Positions 25,331-34,830 are shown, counted from the first letter of the stretch. The stretch is DNA of 64,000 nucleotides from Gimesia chilikensis (GCF_008329715.1 NZ_VTSR01000014.1:149805-213804), one strand, 5' to 3'. Made by a program: numbers and translations. The notes: generated by a model not told the origin, from the sequence alone.

Positions 25331-26092
25331 TCACACTTCTGACAACAGCAATGTTGCGCCGGGGGCAACGGTCAGTTTTTCCAAATGCCCCGTGCGCATT
25401 TCTCCGGACTTCGCATCCTGAAACAACAGATGCATGTGCATTGAAGTACCCGGGTGTGTAATGTTGCCGGCTGCATCTTTGGCGAACACCCCAACCAGCT
25501 TGCCACTGACTTTCGGCAGATCCGCTTCATAAGGCCGATTGTCGGCGGGCAGCGCCTCTTTCCGCATCCGAGCCCGAATCGGACATGCGCCGTTAATCAC
25601 ATGGAACTCGACATTTTGAAAATCGCCCTCGATCACAAACACGAACGGCGCTTTGACATCCAGACCTGCCTGGCGGGCATCCTGTTCAATCAGGGAGTTC
25701 AAATCGTCCGAAGAGACCGCCTGTGCAAGTGGATGTTTCGACCAGTCGGTCACATATCCGCCGACTAAAAGCGCGGTCTGGGTCTGGGGCGTCAGCTTGA
25801 GCGTCTGCAGTTTCCCATCCGACTTCACCTGCGTGAGTGTCACTTTGCCGTCAAGGATCGTCGCCTCGCCTCCCAGCGATTCCAGTGCGCCGACCCCATA
25901 AAAGTGCGGCTGCTTTATCAGCTCCGCAAATTTGACGCGTCCCTGGTGTTGCTGCTGGCCGATCACTTCGTGCATCTTGCCATACTGCACGAACCGCTCA
26001 CCCTCAGGCTGCGCGGACAGTGCACCGCTTAAGCTACCCAGCACGACAGCTAAACCACCGAGACCGCTTACGAACGCAGGCCAATTCATCAA
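25331..26092 (-). CDS. Exported acetolactate decarboxylase-like protein
   Basis: A 253-residue protein with a signal peptide (about 1-28, ending ALSA) and the alpha-acetolactate decarboxylase fold. HFYGVGALESLGGEATILDG (63-82) is the family's hallmark strand-turn, and H219, H221 and H236 in SMHMHLLFQ and TGHLEKL correspond to the three zinc-binding histidines of AlsD. AlsD makes acetoin from acetolactate; the zinc site looks intact, but a periplasmic location is unexpected for that reaction, so the true substrate may differ. No acetolactate synthase gene lies nearby. Confidence 0.75.
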   Translation of the reverse strand: MMNWPAFVSGLGGLAVVLGSLSGALSAQPEGERFVQYGKMHEVIGQQQHQGRVKFAELIKQPHFYGVGALESLGGEATILDGKVTLTQVKSDGKLQTLKLTPQTQTALLVGGYVTDWSKHPLAQAVSSDDLNSLIEQDARQAGLDVKAPFVFVIEGDFQNVEFHVINGACPIRARMRKEALPADNRPYEADLPKVSGKLVGVFAKDAAGNITHPGTSMHMHLLFQDAKSGEMRTGHLEKLTVAPGATLLLSEV

Positions 26093-26336
26093 ATCATCTC
26101 CCTAACTGCATAATCGATAAACTACCAGTCCTGCACAGCGGTAATTATACTTCTCCCGGGGCAGGGGAACAGTAGGAGAATTGCTGCGTACTAAAACTTC
26201 ACGCTGCTTTCATCATTGGCTCAAAGAAACCACCTCGCGCAGCAGAAAGTATTGACATGGGAACCGGCAAGGGTATGCTCGAACTGATTCCCGCACGTCT
26301 CGACTGTTTCCTGTCTGTCGTTCAATGGAGGATACC

Positions 26337-26852
26337 ATGGATCTGCCGCCACAAGTTCAGAACCTGATAGATGCTATCTCGTCCCTGCCCGGGGTGGCCG
26401 GCTGTTTCTGCACTCCCCAGCCCCTGGATGAGATCGACGTCGATATGCTCTCACTCCCCGGTGATTTCGGCAGTCTGCCTCAGGCCGCCCTGATCCGCAC
26501 GCAGGGGGGACGCGGAGATGAAGTGCTGATCCAGACCGAAGTGATTTTCGATCGTTCTCCCGGTGCCTGGCTCAGCCTCGAATTCCTGGCCTGGTGGGTG
26601 CGGGACTGGGGACGCAGCGGTCGCGAAATCCAGATGCGGCCCATGGCCTTGCCTCCACAAGGCTACGAAATCCAGTTGGGCCGAACCCTGAAGTTCTTCA
26701 TCGAGTACTTCGTCATCGAAACTGAGAACGACTACGGTGATACACTGAAAGTCGTCCAGGAGATGGCCGATTCGATCGCTGAGAATTTCAAAAGTTACCA
26801 GGAGTGCTTTGAGAACCCGGCGGAGTTCACCGGCGATATCGAAAGCATCTGA
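26337..26852 (+). CDS. Hypothetical protein
   Basis: A 171-residue acidic protein starting MDLPPQVQNLIDAISSLPGV. GGAGG at 26327-26331 lies five bases upstream of the ATG at 26337, which settles the start. The central part (AWLSLEFLAWWVRDWGRSGR) is tryptophan-rich, and the C-terminal half is helical (LKVVQEMADSIAENF). No family recognised; soluble. It converges on the FecR-like gene with a 48-base gap. Confidence 0.55.
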   Translation: MDLPPQVQNLIDAISSLPGVAGCFCTPQPLDEIDVDMLSLPGDFGSLPQAALIRTQGGRGDEVLIQTEVIFDRSPGAWLSLEFLAWWVRDWGRSGREIQMRPMALPPQGYEIQLGRTLKFFIEYFVIETENDYGDTLKVVQEMADSIAENFKSYQECFENPAEFTGDIESI

Positions 26853-26900
26853 TCTGCTGTTGTTGAGGTGCTGCCGGGCAACATGATTTCTTTCCCGGGG

Positions 26901-28565
26901 TCACTCCTGTTCGAGTACCAGTCGGGGCAGATCGGGATCGACGGCCGATGACCAGGTACTGCCGATGCGTAATTCATCGAACAGGTAGGTGCTGTTCTTA
27001 CCGACATGGAAACGGGCCACGTCAAACTCGTGTGAGGATTCGAAGGGAGTGGTGACGCAGGTCCAGACAGCCGGTTCCTGATCCGGGATGGTTTCTGCTT
27101 CCGCAAACGCACGCATGAAGACCTGGTCCAGGGCTTTTTCACTGGCGACTATTTTCGCGACAAACAGGTATGTCTCCCCGCTTTGCAGGGGGGGCGCTCT
27201 TTCAATGATCTGCAGATCGGCCTGCAGGATCGCATAATCGTTTATGCTCATCCCCATGCGGATTTTGGGGGGATCTTCCTGCTGGCCGGAAGGGAACAGG
27301 GCGAAATTTCCATACTGGTTAGATTGACTTTTTTGATCCGTTTTGATTTTCTGCATGTAGAAACTGATGTAATAGATCGCGTTGATATCCATGCGAACCG
27401 GCTGCTTCAATTTGCGAAAGAAAGAAATTCCTCCGCGGAGTTCGAGCAGCCCCAACTGGCTGGGGGCCACCTCGGTTCGGGCCAGTGATTCACGGGGATG
27501 GCTGAATGACTGGTTCACTCTGCCGCCGGTTTTCGAGGTTCGCCAGGGATTCACCCAGCCGATTCCGGAGTTCTGCCACGCGGATGTCTGCTCGGGATCC
27601 AGAATCTCCGGGGGATGAAAACTGTCATAGGCCCGCAGTTCCTGGCGCTGTGCCTGTAAATTCTGTGGGGTTCCCGGAACTTCTCTTTTGAAGAGTTTCG
27701 GCTCCAGTTGAATATCTTCAATCTGCCTGTCGTTCAGATGTCGGGCCTGGCCCTCTTCGATGATCACCGATTCTGCAAACTGGTCGTTCTTCTGATTGGG
27801 GTCGACCCGCACGGCTCCTTCAAACACGTGCAAATCGACTTCACCGTCCTGATGAATCTGCGCGCCGTATTCGGTGCCGATATCCTGAAAGGTGAGCAGG
27901 GGGGTAATCAACGAAAATTCCGGCGCCGGTTCATAGCCGTGCAGAACAATTTTACCGTAATCCAGTTTCGCGCGGCTGGACGTTACCAGGTTGATTTTGG
28001 TTGGTCCTTCGATAATCAGACGCACGCCCGTATCAAAGCGAAATTCAGCGACTCCCCGTTCCAGGACCAGATCCTCCGACATCAGCCTCTGGCCGGAGAA
28101 CTCAGGCGGAGACTCGCTGCCCCAGACGCAATCCGTAGAACGCGTGAGTGTGGCTAAATAAGTGCGATCCTCTTTCACGGACTGCGGATCGGGGGCACGG
28201 TTCCCCGGGAAATATCCCGCGAAGCTCCAGGCCAGCAGTAATCCCAACAGCAGCGAGCAACTGGCCACGACAGAATAACGTAGAAATGCCGCCCGTTTGG
28301 CGACGATCGGCTGCGGGGCAGCCTGCGGTTGCTGTGCGTGGTGCGTCTTGAATGTCTGTTCCAGCGCCTCCAGGCGGGCCTGCATATCACTCTGCAGTCC
28401 CAGGTTGATGTCCAGGTAATCAAAGTAGTACTGCATTGCCTCGGGATTGTTCGACAGATAAGCCTGGAACTGGTCGAACTCGGATTGCGAAATCTCTTCG
28501 GCCGGACTGTCCAGCAGCCGGTTCAGCAACGGTTCAAATTCGGGGGGAAGATCCTGGATTGACAT
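26901..28565 (-). CDS. FecR-like membrane anti-sigma regulator
   Basis: A 554-residue protein built like planctomycete FecR-domain regulators. It has a cytoplasmic N-terminal anti-sigma-type helix region (1-75), a single membrane helix at about 96-119, a FecR beta domain (about 165-280, containing VAEFRFDTGVRLIIEGPTKI and the FQDIGTEYGAQIH strand) and a C-terminal jelly-roll-like domain of about 230 residues, probably LamG/concanavalin-like. It lies 5 bases downstream of an ECF sigma gene, the standard pairing in which the FecR protein holds or activates the sigma factor after an outside signal. What is sensed is unknown. Confidence 0.8.
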   Translation of the reverse strand: MSIQDLPPEFEPLLNRLLDSPAEEISQSEFDQFQAYLSNNPEAMQYYFDYLDINLGLQSDMQARLEALEQTFKTHHAQQPQAAPQPIVAKRAAFLRYSVVASCSLLLGLLLAWSFAGYFPGNRAPDPQSVKEDRTYLATLTRSTDCVWGSESPPEFSGQRLMSEDLVLERGVAEFRFDTGVRLIIEGPTKINLVTSSRAKLDYGKIVLHGYEPAPEFSLITPLLTFQDIGTEYGAQIHQDGEVDLHVFEGAVRVDPNQKNDQFAESVIIEEGQARHLNDRQIEDIQLEPKLFKREVPGTPQNLQAQRQELRAYDSFHPPEILDPEQTSAWQNSGIGWVNPWRTSKTGGRVNQSFSHPRESLARTEVAPSQLGLLELRGGISFFRKLKQPVRMDINAIYYISFYMQKIKTDQKSQSNQYGNFALFPSGQQEDPPKIRMGMSINDYAILQADLQIIERAPPLQSGETYLFVAKIVASEKALDQVFMRAFAEAETIPDQEPAVWTCVTTPFESSHEFDVARFHVGKNSTYLFDELRIGSTWSSAVDPDLPRLVLEQE

Positions 28566-28570
28566 TCTGC

Positions 28571-29092
28571 TTACTGCTCATTCTGCAGTTTACGTGAAAT
28601 ACACGCTGCCAGTTCCCGTCGGAGAAATGACATGCGATTATAAAGCGTCTGGATCGATTTCTCAGTTGTTTTGGCGATCTCCGGGATGGACTGTTTTTCA
28701 TAAACGGCGTCCCGCAACAGCTTCTGATCAGACGAGGGCAGAGAGCTTAAACATTCATGGAGATAATCGATCCGACTGTTGTAGTTAGCTAAGTGCTGCT
28801 CCCGTTTTCGAGACATGGTTTCCATCAGGTCCTGATCAAAATAATGTCGATCGTGGTGCAGGCTTCTATGGTGATTCCGTACGGTATAAAAAGCAATCCC
28901 GCAAGCCCAGGGAAAGAAGTCTCGATTCCGATCGAACTCTTCAAACTTCTTCCACAGAGTCAGGCAGACGCGTTGATAAACATCTTCAGCATCAGAATTA
29001 TGCGGAATCAATGACCGAATAAAACTGAAAATCCGCATTCGATCTTTGCTTAACAGTGCTGTAAACAGGCTGTTCGTTTTTGATTGCGGCAT
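28571..29092 (-). CDS. ECF-type RNA polymerase sigma factor
   Basis: A 173-residue extracytoplasmic-function sigma factor. Region 2 is seen as SDAEDVYQRVCLTLWKKFEE with the following FFPWACGIAFYTVRNHHRS. Region 4 is the C-terminal helix-turn-helix around SIPEIAKTTEKSIQTLYNRM. This style matches the Rhodopirellula/Verrucomicrobium-type sigma subfamily from memory. Co-transcribed with the FecR-like regulator (5-base gap), which presumably controls it. The upstream 29093-29397 spacer (about 305 bases) shows no gene; any autoregulated promoter would be there, but I cannot identify one. Confidence 0.88.
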   Translation of the reverse strand: MPQSKTNSLFTALLSKDRMRIFSFIRSLIPHNSDAEDVYQRVCLTLWKKFEEFDRNRDFFPWACGIAFYTVRNHHRSLHHDRHYFDQDLMETMSRKREQHLANYNSRIDYLHECLSSLPSSDQKLLRDAVYEKQSIPEIAKTTEKSIQTLYNRMSFLRRELAACISRKLQNEQ

Positions 29093-29397
29093 CTACGTTG
29101 AAACTCCGTTTAACCAAAACGAGAAACAGGCAGCCATTCAATGCGGTGCTCAGACGCAGCTTCGCAACTTCAGGCAGACAAAACTGTTCCGGACGGAAAC
29201 CATCACAGATTTTACCTCTGATAGAATACATGTGGTGAGTGTGCTTGCAAGCGAAAAGTTCTTTCAGCCCCGGCAATTGTGCGTACCAGAACATTGAATT
29301 GAAATTTCGGATTGAGCAAAAAGTCAGATTACAGGCGAATTACTCCTCTCCCAACCAGAAGGATGATCCGGTGGGGGGAATTCCATTTTTGGGCTGG

Positions 29398-29898
29398 CTA
29401 TTCATTTTTTTCCGCGGTGGTTGTCAACAGCTTTCCGGTTGCCAGATCAACGCCCGACCATTCAAGCGAATTTTTGCTGAACAGGTAATACTCAGTCGTG
29501 CCTGTTTCGTTTTCAATCTGGGCAAATACGAAATTATCGCCGACACTATAGCTGAATTTGGCTTCTTCCGGCACACGCAGTCGGCTCCAGTTCCCGGATG
29601 CAGAAGAGTACGCATAGAGATCTCGTCCGACCGGGCAGATCCCCATTGCAGATGAGACCGTGGGTTGAAGTTTCGCCAGTGCCTCTGCAGAAGGTTTGCC
29701 TGCGACTTTCGTCTGCGACCAGTCGCCAGATTCCATGCTGAAGGCCAATAGTTTGTCCCGAGACTGGGGAACGATCAGTATGAATTCACGGGTTTGGAGC
29801 ACAATCGGTTTCGCCCGGGTCGTCTTCTCTGCTCCCGGGACAGGAGTCAGGCTGATACACAACAGAAACACTGACAGCAACGAGGCGAACAGTCGCAT
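29398..29898 (-). CDS. Hypothetical secreted protein
   Basis: A 166-residue protein with a signal peptide (MRLFASLLSVFLLCISLTPV, cleavage near GAE). The mature part is beta-rich with repeated phrases: LLAFSMESGDWSQTKV and LYAYSSASGNWSRLRV have the same pattern about 45 residues apart, followed by YYLFSKNSLEWSGVDL. These look like three propeller-type blades (kelch- or YncE-like), too few for a closed propeller, so it may oligomerise or be a degenerate form. Single gene. Confidence 0.6.
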   Translation of the reverse strand: MRLFASLLSVFLLCISLTPVPGAEKTTRAKPIVLQTREFILIVPQSRDKLLAFSMESGDWSQTKVAGKPSAEALAKLQPTVSSAMGICPVGRDLYAYSSASGNWSRLRVPEEAKFSYSVGDNFVFAQIENETGTTEYYLFSKNSLEWSGVDLATGKLLTTTAEKNE

Positions 29899-30046
29899 GA
29901 GGGTCTTCCTTTCTGAATGACGAGGCGCGGGGCCTGAATCGGAATCGATTCAATTTCGGAGAAGGGGGACATTCTCGATCTTAAGTGATCAAGTGTGAAT
30001 AGTCGAGGATTGATTTCAGAATCGCACAGTCACAGAAAGAATGGGT

Positions 30047-31540
30047 TTAACCACCCGCACGAAACGTAAACAGGTCGGCCTCTTTGAGAAAGATTTCCAG
30101 CCGGATCTTCTGGCCGGCGAGCGACTCGATCGACTTGTCATTCCAACGCACGGTGTGCCGCACGCTGTCGGAATCCAGGGGAACACAGTCGTCATAATCA
30201 AAGCCGTCCATTACCCGGCGTTTCGCATCCGAGAGACGCACCTTGATTTCACCTCCGCTCGCATCCGCGTTCAACAGCAGCTTACCACCCGGCCATTGGA
30301 TCTGTCGCGTGATCACCACACCCCCGCCGCGCGGACCCCGCAGGGAAATCAGGCGTTCTTTTTTGATCGTCGCCACGCCAATGCCCGGCTGCCGCGCCGT
30401 CGGCTCGCCGTGCGGACCGTCAAAGCCGGAGTAGTAAAACCACCACTCATTGCCCACTTCGATCCAGTTGTTGCCAAACACCATGCCGTCATCCCACTGG
30501 CCATCCTCCCCCAGATCCAGCAGACGGGGCCGTGCAGGGAGCCGTTCGAACTGGATGCCGTCTCTGCTGAAGGCCAGCTCGGTCACCACGTCGGTATTCA
30601 TCTTAAACGGCCACAAACTTCCCCAGAATATCCCCGCGTGGTACCGCACGGGCATGCCGTAGAAAAAATTGAACTGCCGCGCACTGTCGAGCTCATCCGG
30701 AATCAGAATGTTCTGTGGCTCACTCGTCCATTCTTCCCAGAGAGAAGGCCCCGTCATGCGGGCCACCCGTCGCGAAGCACCCGTATCCAGAATGTCGCCG
30801 CGAAACGTGCGATAGATATGCTTGGCCCGGCAGTACATCACATACTGTTTCTCAACCGGATCATACACAATGCTGTTCAAGGTGTCGCTGTGCAGTTCCG
30901 CCAGCAGGGAGTCGCTCGCTTTGTCCCAGTGAATACCATCCTGCGAGCCGACCACGCGGATGCCGTTCATCCCTTTTTTCACACCCCCCGTGTGGTAAGA
31001 CATGATATAACGATATCCCCGCCGATCCGCTTCGGGTGCATCAATCAGACACGGACCGCTGGCACGACTGTTGGTGATTCCTTTAAAGACGATGTTGTTC
31101 TGCTTCGTTCCCTTCCATTCAAACAGTCCCAACTCGGGCCGCTCCCAGTTCAGGCCATCCTTGGATTCGGCATAGGCAATCGCATAATTCGAACCCTTGT
31201 GCTTTCCCTGGGCATCCAGCCGGGGTGTATGCGTCTGATACCACATCTGGAACAGACCAGTTTCAGGATTACGCTTCACTGTGACATAGCCACCCTCACC
31301 GTTAATCAGCGGATTGCGGGCATGCTTCCGCGGCGGATGAAAGACCCGCTCCACCGCCTGCTGCTTGTATTTCAAGGCATAATGATTGTCGACAATAAAG
31401 CCGTCGAACACGAATTGGGGCTCAGAGCCAATCGCAACCGGCTCAGCAGGCAGGCTCCGCGACTGGGCATCAGCCGTCACAGACAGCAACAGGGCCGTGG
31501 CCAGGGGAAGTGTCGTCGACAGAATCTTTCGCAAAGACAT
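30047..31540 (-). CDS. Exported glycosidase-like five-bladed propeller protein
   Basis: A 497-residue protein with a signal peptide (MSLRKILSTTLPLATALLLS, cleavage near ADA). It is a five-bladed propeller of the GH32/GH43/GH68 clan type: it has FQMWYQTHTPRL, AYAESKDGLNWERPELG and DGIQFERLP segments repeated around the fold. The C-terminal 90 residues form a beta domain (IKVRLSDAKRRVMDGFDYDD and on). The catalytic carboxylates cannot be assigned. It is homologous to the protein at 33280-34830 over its length. Planctomycetes have many of these; the substrate is probably a marine polysaccharide (inference). The ATG at 31540 begins the signal peptide; 32 upstream codons are rejected. Confidence 0.75.
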   Translation of the reverse strand: MSLRKILSTTLPLATALLLSVTADAQSRSLPAEPVAIGSEPQFVFDGFIVDNHYALKYKQQAVERVFHPPRKHARNPLINGEGGYVTVKRNPETGLFQMWYQTHTPRLDAQGKHKGSNYAIAYAESKDGLNWERPELGLFEWKGTKQNNIVFKGITNSRASGPCLIDAPEADRRGYRYIMSYHTGGVKKGMNGIRVVGSQDGIHWDKASDSLLAELHSDTLNSIVYDPVEKQYVMYCRAKHIYRTFRGDILDTGASRRVARMTGPSLWEEWTSEPQNILIPDELDSARQFNFFYGMPVRYHAGIFWGSLWPFKMNTDVVTELAFSRDGIQFERLPARPRLLDLGEDGQWDDGMVFGNNWIEVGNEWWFYYSGFDGPHGEPTARQPGIGVATIKKERLISLRGPRGGGVVITRQIQWPGGKLLLNADASGGEIKVRLSDAKRRVMDGFDYDDCVPLDSDSVRHTVRWNDKSIESLAGQKIRLEIFLKEADLFTFRAGG

Positions 31541-31704
31541 GGCACACCTGTTATATTCATCCAGAGGTTTCCGAATCAATGGCATCAGCAACAGCATAAC
31601 AGGGAACAATCCGGGAGACGAATCTTTTGTAACCATTCCAGCTCGAAATTCAGACTTTCGTTCTCCGGTAGATGCTCAACTTACATAGAAACGGTAGAGC
31701 GTTC

Positions 31705-33138
31705 TCAAACCTGCTTCTCTGGTTTGACCCAGGAAACATGGCATTCCGGCAGCTGCGCTTTCAACTCCTCGAACTGTTCCGTGGGGACCCCGGGAAGATT
31801 GAGCCCCAGGTAGCGGAGTTGTGTCAGTCGCCCCAATTCTTGGATACCCGCTGCGTCGACCGGCACCTCAATCAGCGTCAGCTGCTTCAGCTCCGGAAGA
31901 TCTGCGAAGGCGCGAATTCCTGCTGCCGTTACTCGCGGGGGCGAATCCTCACCAGTGTGACGCAGGCTCATCTGCCATAGTTGCTTAAATCCACGCAGGT
32001 GTGCGAGATCCTGATCTCGCAGCGTAGCGACCTCCAGGGCCAGTCCCTCCAGCCGGAAGAGCTGTCCCACAATTGCCAGAATTTCACCGGTCACCTGGGG
32101 CATCGCTGACAGCCCCAGGAACGTCAACTGTTCCAGCGCCGCGAGTTCATGCAGCCCCTCATTCACGGGGACACAATGCAGGTTCAGCGTCGTCAGGTTC
32201 TGCAGGTACGCCAGCTGTCGAAAGCCGGCGTCGCTCAGCGGTGTATCCCGGAATCTGAGGTATCGCAGTCCGTGCAACTCACCCATCGCCGCCAGCGCAG
32301 TATCGTCCAACTCCATTTCGTCTATCCAGAGCTTCGTCAGCTGGGGAAAGGAAGTCAGGTACTGAAACGCTGAACCGGGTGTCGTTGTATTTCGCAGATG
32401 CAAATCCTGCAGTCGCGGTATCCCCGCCAGAGTTGCCAGCCCCCGTTTCGTCAGTGGCGCGTTCTGGATCGAAAGGTTCGCGAGCGGATTCAATTCTCGC
32501 ATGCTTTCCCACAGATGATCAGTCTCATCCATATCAAGGATACAAAGGTGGAAATTCAGCGCACCCTGTTTGATGCCCGCAGAAATCCGCACCCCTGCCT
32601 TGCACAACCACTCCATGGCTTCCCGCAGCCGGGGAGGCAGCAGGAGATCATCGAAATCAATCCCCCCATCCAACAGCATGTGTTGCCGGGCATTGAATGT
32701 TCTGAGACGACGCTGATTCTCCGGGTCCTCATCATCTTGCACAGACAGTTGTCCCAAGGCCAGTGAATTCAGGTAGTCCGCGATCGTGCGCACGGTCTCA
32801 AAATCGGTCGGCACCTTTATTTTCAGGTGGACCCGGGAAGCAGACACCAGGCCTTCGATCTCATCCCCCTGGTCATTCAGGGGAATCGAAATATTTCGGG
32901 CTGGGCCGAGTCTGCGTTCGTTTCGGTCTATATCGGCTTCCACGCGATCCTTGATAATCCAGGGCCTGCCTGCGGCAGCTTCAGCGGCTGCGAAGTCCCG
33001 AATCACTTTTCGCCGCTGCGTATGAAAATCTTCCACCGTCACGCGGGTACCGGGAAGCCGCTCGGTCAGATCGGCGATAATGCTGTCGGGATCCAGCAGA
33101 TGACGCTGATCGGGCGTTTCCAGGCGGATCGTAATCAT
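31705..33138 (-). CDS. Leucine-rich repeat protein
   Basis: A 477-residue protein. The first 200 residues (MITIRLETPDQRHLLDPDSI and on) form an unrecognised alpha/beta region; residues from about 215 to 470 are leucine-rich repeats of 24-25 residues, such as LANLSIQNAPLTKRGLATLA, LQDLHLRNTTTPGSAFQYL, LRYLRFRDTPLSDAGFRQLA and LTTLNLHCVPVNEGLHELA. The motif L-x-x-L-x-L-x-x-T/P-L resembles the planctomycete/F-box type LRR. No signal peptide, so probably a cytoplasmic protein-binding scaffold. It lies between the two paralogous propeller genes, all on the minus strand. Confidence 0.75.
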   Translation of the reverse strand: MITIRLETPDQRHLLDPDSIIADLTERLPGTRVTVEDFHTQRRKVIRDFAAAEAAAGRPWIIKDRVEADIDRNERRLGPARNISIPLNDQGDEIEGLVSASRVHLKIKVPTDFETVRTIADYLNSLALGQLSVQDDEDPENQRRLRTFNARQHMLLDGGIDFDDLLLPPRLREAMEWLCKAGVRISAGIKQGALNFHLCILDMDETDHLWESMRELNPLANLSIQNAPLTKRGLATLAGIPRLQDLHLRNTTTPGSAFQYLTSFPQLTKLWIDEMELDDTALAAMGELHGLRYLRFRDTPLSDAGFRQLAYLQNLTTLNLHCVPVNEGLHELAALEQLTFLGLSAMPQVTGEILAIVGQLFRLEGLALEVATLRDQDLAHLRGFKQLWQMSLRHTGEDSPPRVTAAGIRAFADLPELKQLTLIEVPVDAAGIQELGRLTQLRYLGLNLPGVPTEQFEELKAQLPECHVSWVKPEKQV

Positions 33139-33279
33139 GGGCGTCGAAATTCCACGAGACAGGAAAGAAAGGACCAACAGATCGTCAAACCGACTTTAGC
33201 TATTATACCAGCCACAGATCTACAAGAGAACACCCTGTATCTCGAGCGCCATTCTGCTCAAATTAAATCCGACTCCGTA

Positions 33280-34830
33280 TCACCCGGCCTCACCAAACTC
33301 AAACGCAAACAGCCGCGCGTTCCGCATCGTAAATTCCACACGTACCGGCTGTCCCGCCAGTCGGCCCAAATCACTGCCGGACTTCCATTCCACCCGGTGA
33401 TCGATTTCGTCCGCATTGATCCACTGACAATCCTCGCGGCCAAAACCGGGCAGGGGAGTCCCTTCAAGATCCAGCAGCGCCACCCGCACACCTCCCGCGC
33501 CGGCGGTGCTCAGGTTGACCCGCAGTGAATCGCCGGTAAATCGTAGAGGCTTTGTCGTGACCACGCCGCCGGGATAACCAGCGTCCAGCGAGACAAAGCC
33601 GTCCACGCGCTGCGTCGCCCGATAGATGCCCCCCAGATCTTTTTTCAGCCATGCGGCCCGGTCTTTGAGATCGCGATCCCAGACCACGGGCCGGCCATGC
33701 GTGTGCGGCCAGCCGACAAAATACTGATGCAGCTCGCGGCCCCGGCGGATCAGCCCCTGTCCCATGCTCACCAGCCGCAGGTCCAGTCCGTCATAAAAGC
33801 CCGCAGGTATATAAGGCGTTCGCCAGCGGTGCCAGTTGACGCCGTCGCGGCTCGCGGCAAACTGCACATCAAACGTCCCGTCGTTGCCGTTCAGCGCGCG
33901 GTCCTGCCAGTCCGGCCCTTTGAATGTCTGGTAGGCGGCGGGAAAGGCGAGATACACGTGCGGGGCGAAGGGATACTTCACCGCGGCACTCGTATACAGC
34001 TGCACGCCCGGCGGATCGTCATCGTTGCGGGCCATCACTGTTTCCAGTTCACGACTCAACGTGGGAACCTTGGCTTTACCCCAGATATGGTGCGGCGGAA
34101 TGGATGCGTCATAAGGCCAGGGCGTTTCGAGCTCTTTCACGGCCACCCGCGCGACGGCCCGCACCGGATTCCAGCAGCGGGTATAAATCACATACTTCTG
34201 TAACGCCTCGTCCCACAGGCCGCAATGCTGACTGTCGGGCACGAAGGGGAGCATCCGCGCTTCCGATTCACTCCAGTGCACCCCGTCCGGCGACGAAGCC
34301 ACATACACGCCCGCCTTCTGGGGATCGGGCCAGTACCGGGAATACAGCAGCCGATACCGCTTCTCCGCCGGGGCACGCGGATCGAGGAACACACTCGCTT
34401 CCACCGCCTCGACCGGCAGCAGGTTATTCTCCCGGCTCCCCTGGTATTCCTGCAGCCCCAGGTGCGGACGTTCCCAGTGAATGCCGTCTTCGCTGGTCGC
34501 CAGGGCGAAGTGTTTCTTCTTCTCCGCGTCATAACTCCCATGAAACAGTTTCGCAGTCCCGTTAACATCCACGACGCTGCAGTAAAAGATAAACCCCAGC
34601 GATTCGGAAGGCTGCTCCGGTTTCAAAACCCGCTCAATCGCAGTCGGCGAATTCAACCGCCGCGTCACGCCGCGGGTCCGCCCGGTATCCATGAGCAGAT
34701 CATTCAGAAACAGCTGCCGTTCAGAACCGATAGAGTAAATATCCGAACCCGCAGCCCACCCCACCGCAGGCAGCGTAGTAGCCGCAGCCGCGGTTTGCAG
34801 AAACTGACGACGTGTGAGAGGGAATTGCAT
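33280..34830 (-). CDS. Tat-exported glycosidase-like five-bladed propeller protein
   Basis: A 516-residue protein starting with a twin-arginine signal (TRRQFLQTAAAATTLP), so probably exported folded. The rest is the same propeller architecture as the neighbour at 30047-31540: LFHGSYDAEKKKHFALATSE, DGIHWERPHLGLQEYQG, and a C-terminal beta domain with VRVALLDLEGTPLPGFGRED. The paralogues share the motif D-G-x-x-W-E-R-P-x-L-G-L. No catalytic residues were confirmed. The ATG at 34830 begins the Tat signal; 22 upstream codons are rejected. The difference in export signal from its paralogue is notable. Confidence 0.75.
   Translation of the reverse strand: MQFPLTRRQFLQTAAAATTLPAVGWAAGSDIYSIGSERQLFLNDLLMDTGRTRGVTRRLNSPTAIERVLKPEQPSESLGFIFYCSVVDVNGTAKLFHGSYDAEKKKHFALATSEDGIHWERPHLGLQEYQGSRENNLLPVEAVEASVFLDPRAPAEKRYRLLYSRYWPDPQKAGVYVASSPDGVHWSESEARMLPFVPDSQHCGLWDEALQKYVIYTRCWNPVRAVARVAVKELETPWPYDASIPPHHIWGKAKVPTLSRELETVMARNDDDPPGVQLYTSAAVKYPFAPHVYLAFPAAYQTFKGPDWQDRALNGNDGTFDVQFAASRDGVNWHRWRTPYIPAGFYDGLDLRLVSMGQGLIRRGRELHQYFVGWPHTHGRPVVWDRDLKDRAAWLKKDLGGIYRATQRVDGFVSLDAGYPGGVVTTKPLRFTGDSLRVNLSTAGAGGVRVALLDLEGTPLPGFGREDCQWINADEIDHRVEWKSGSDLGRLAGQPVRVEFTMRNARLFAFEFGEAG

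Noticed and set aside
30041..31813. A 590-codon open frame on the plus strand
   Set aside because: Shadow of the exported propeller gene on the minus strand; its translation is rich in Arg, His and Pro without domain signs.
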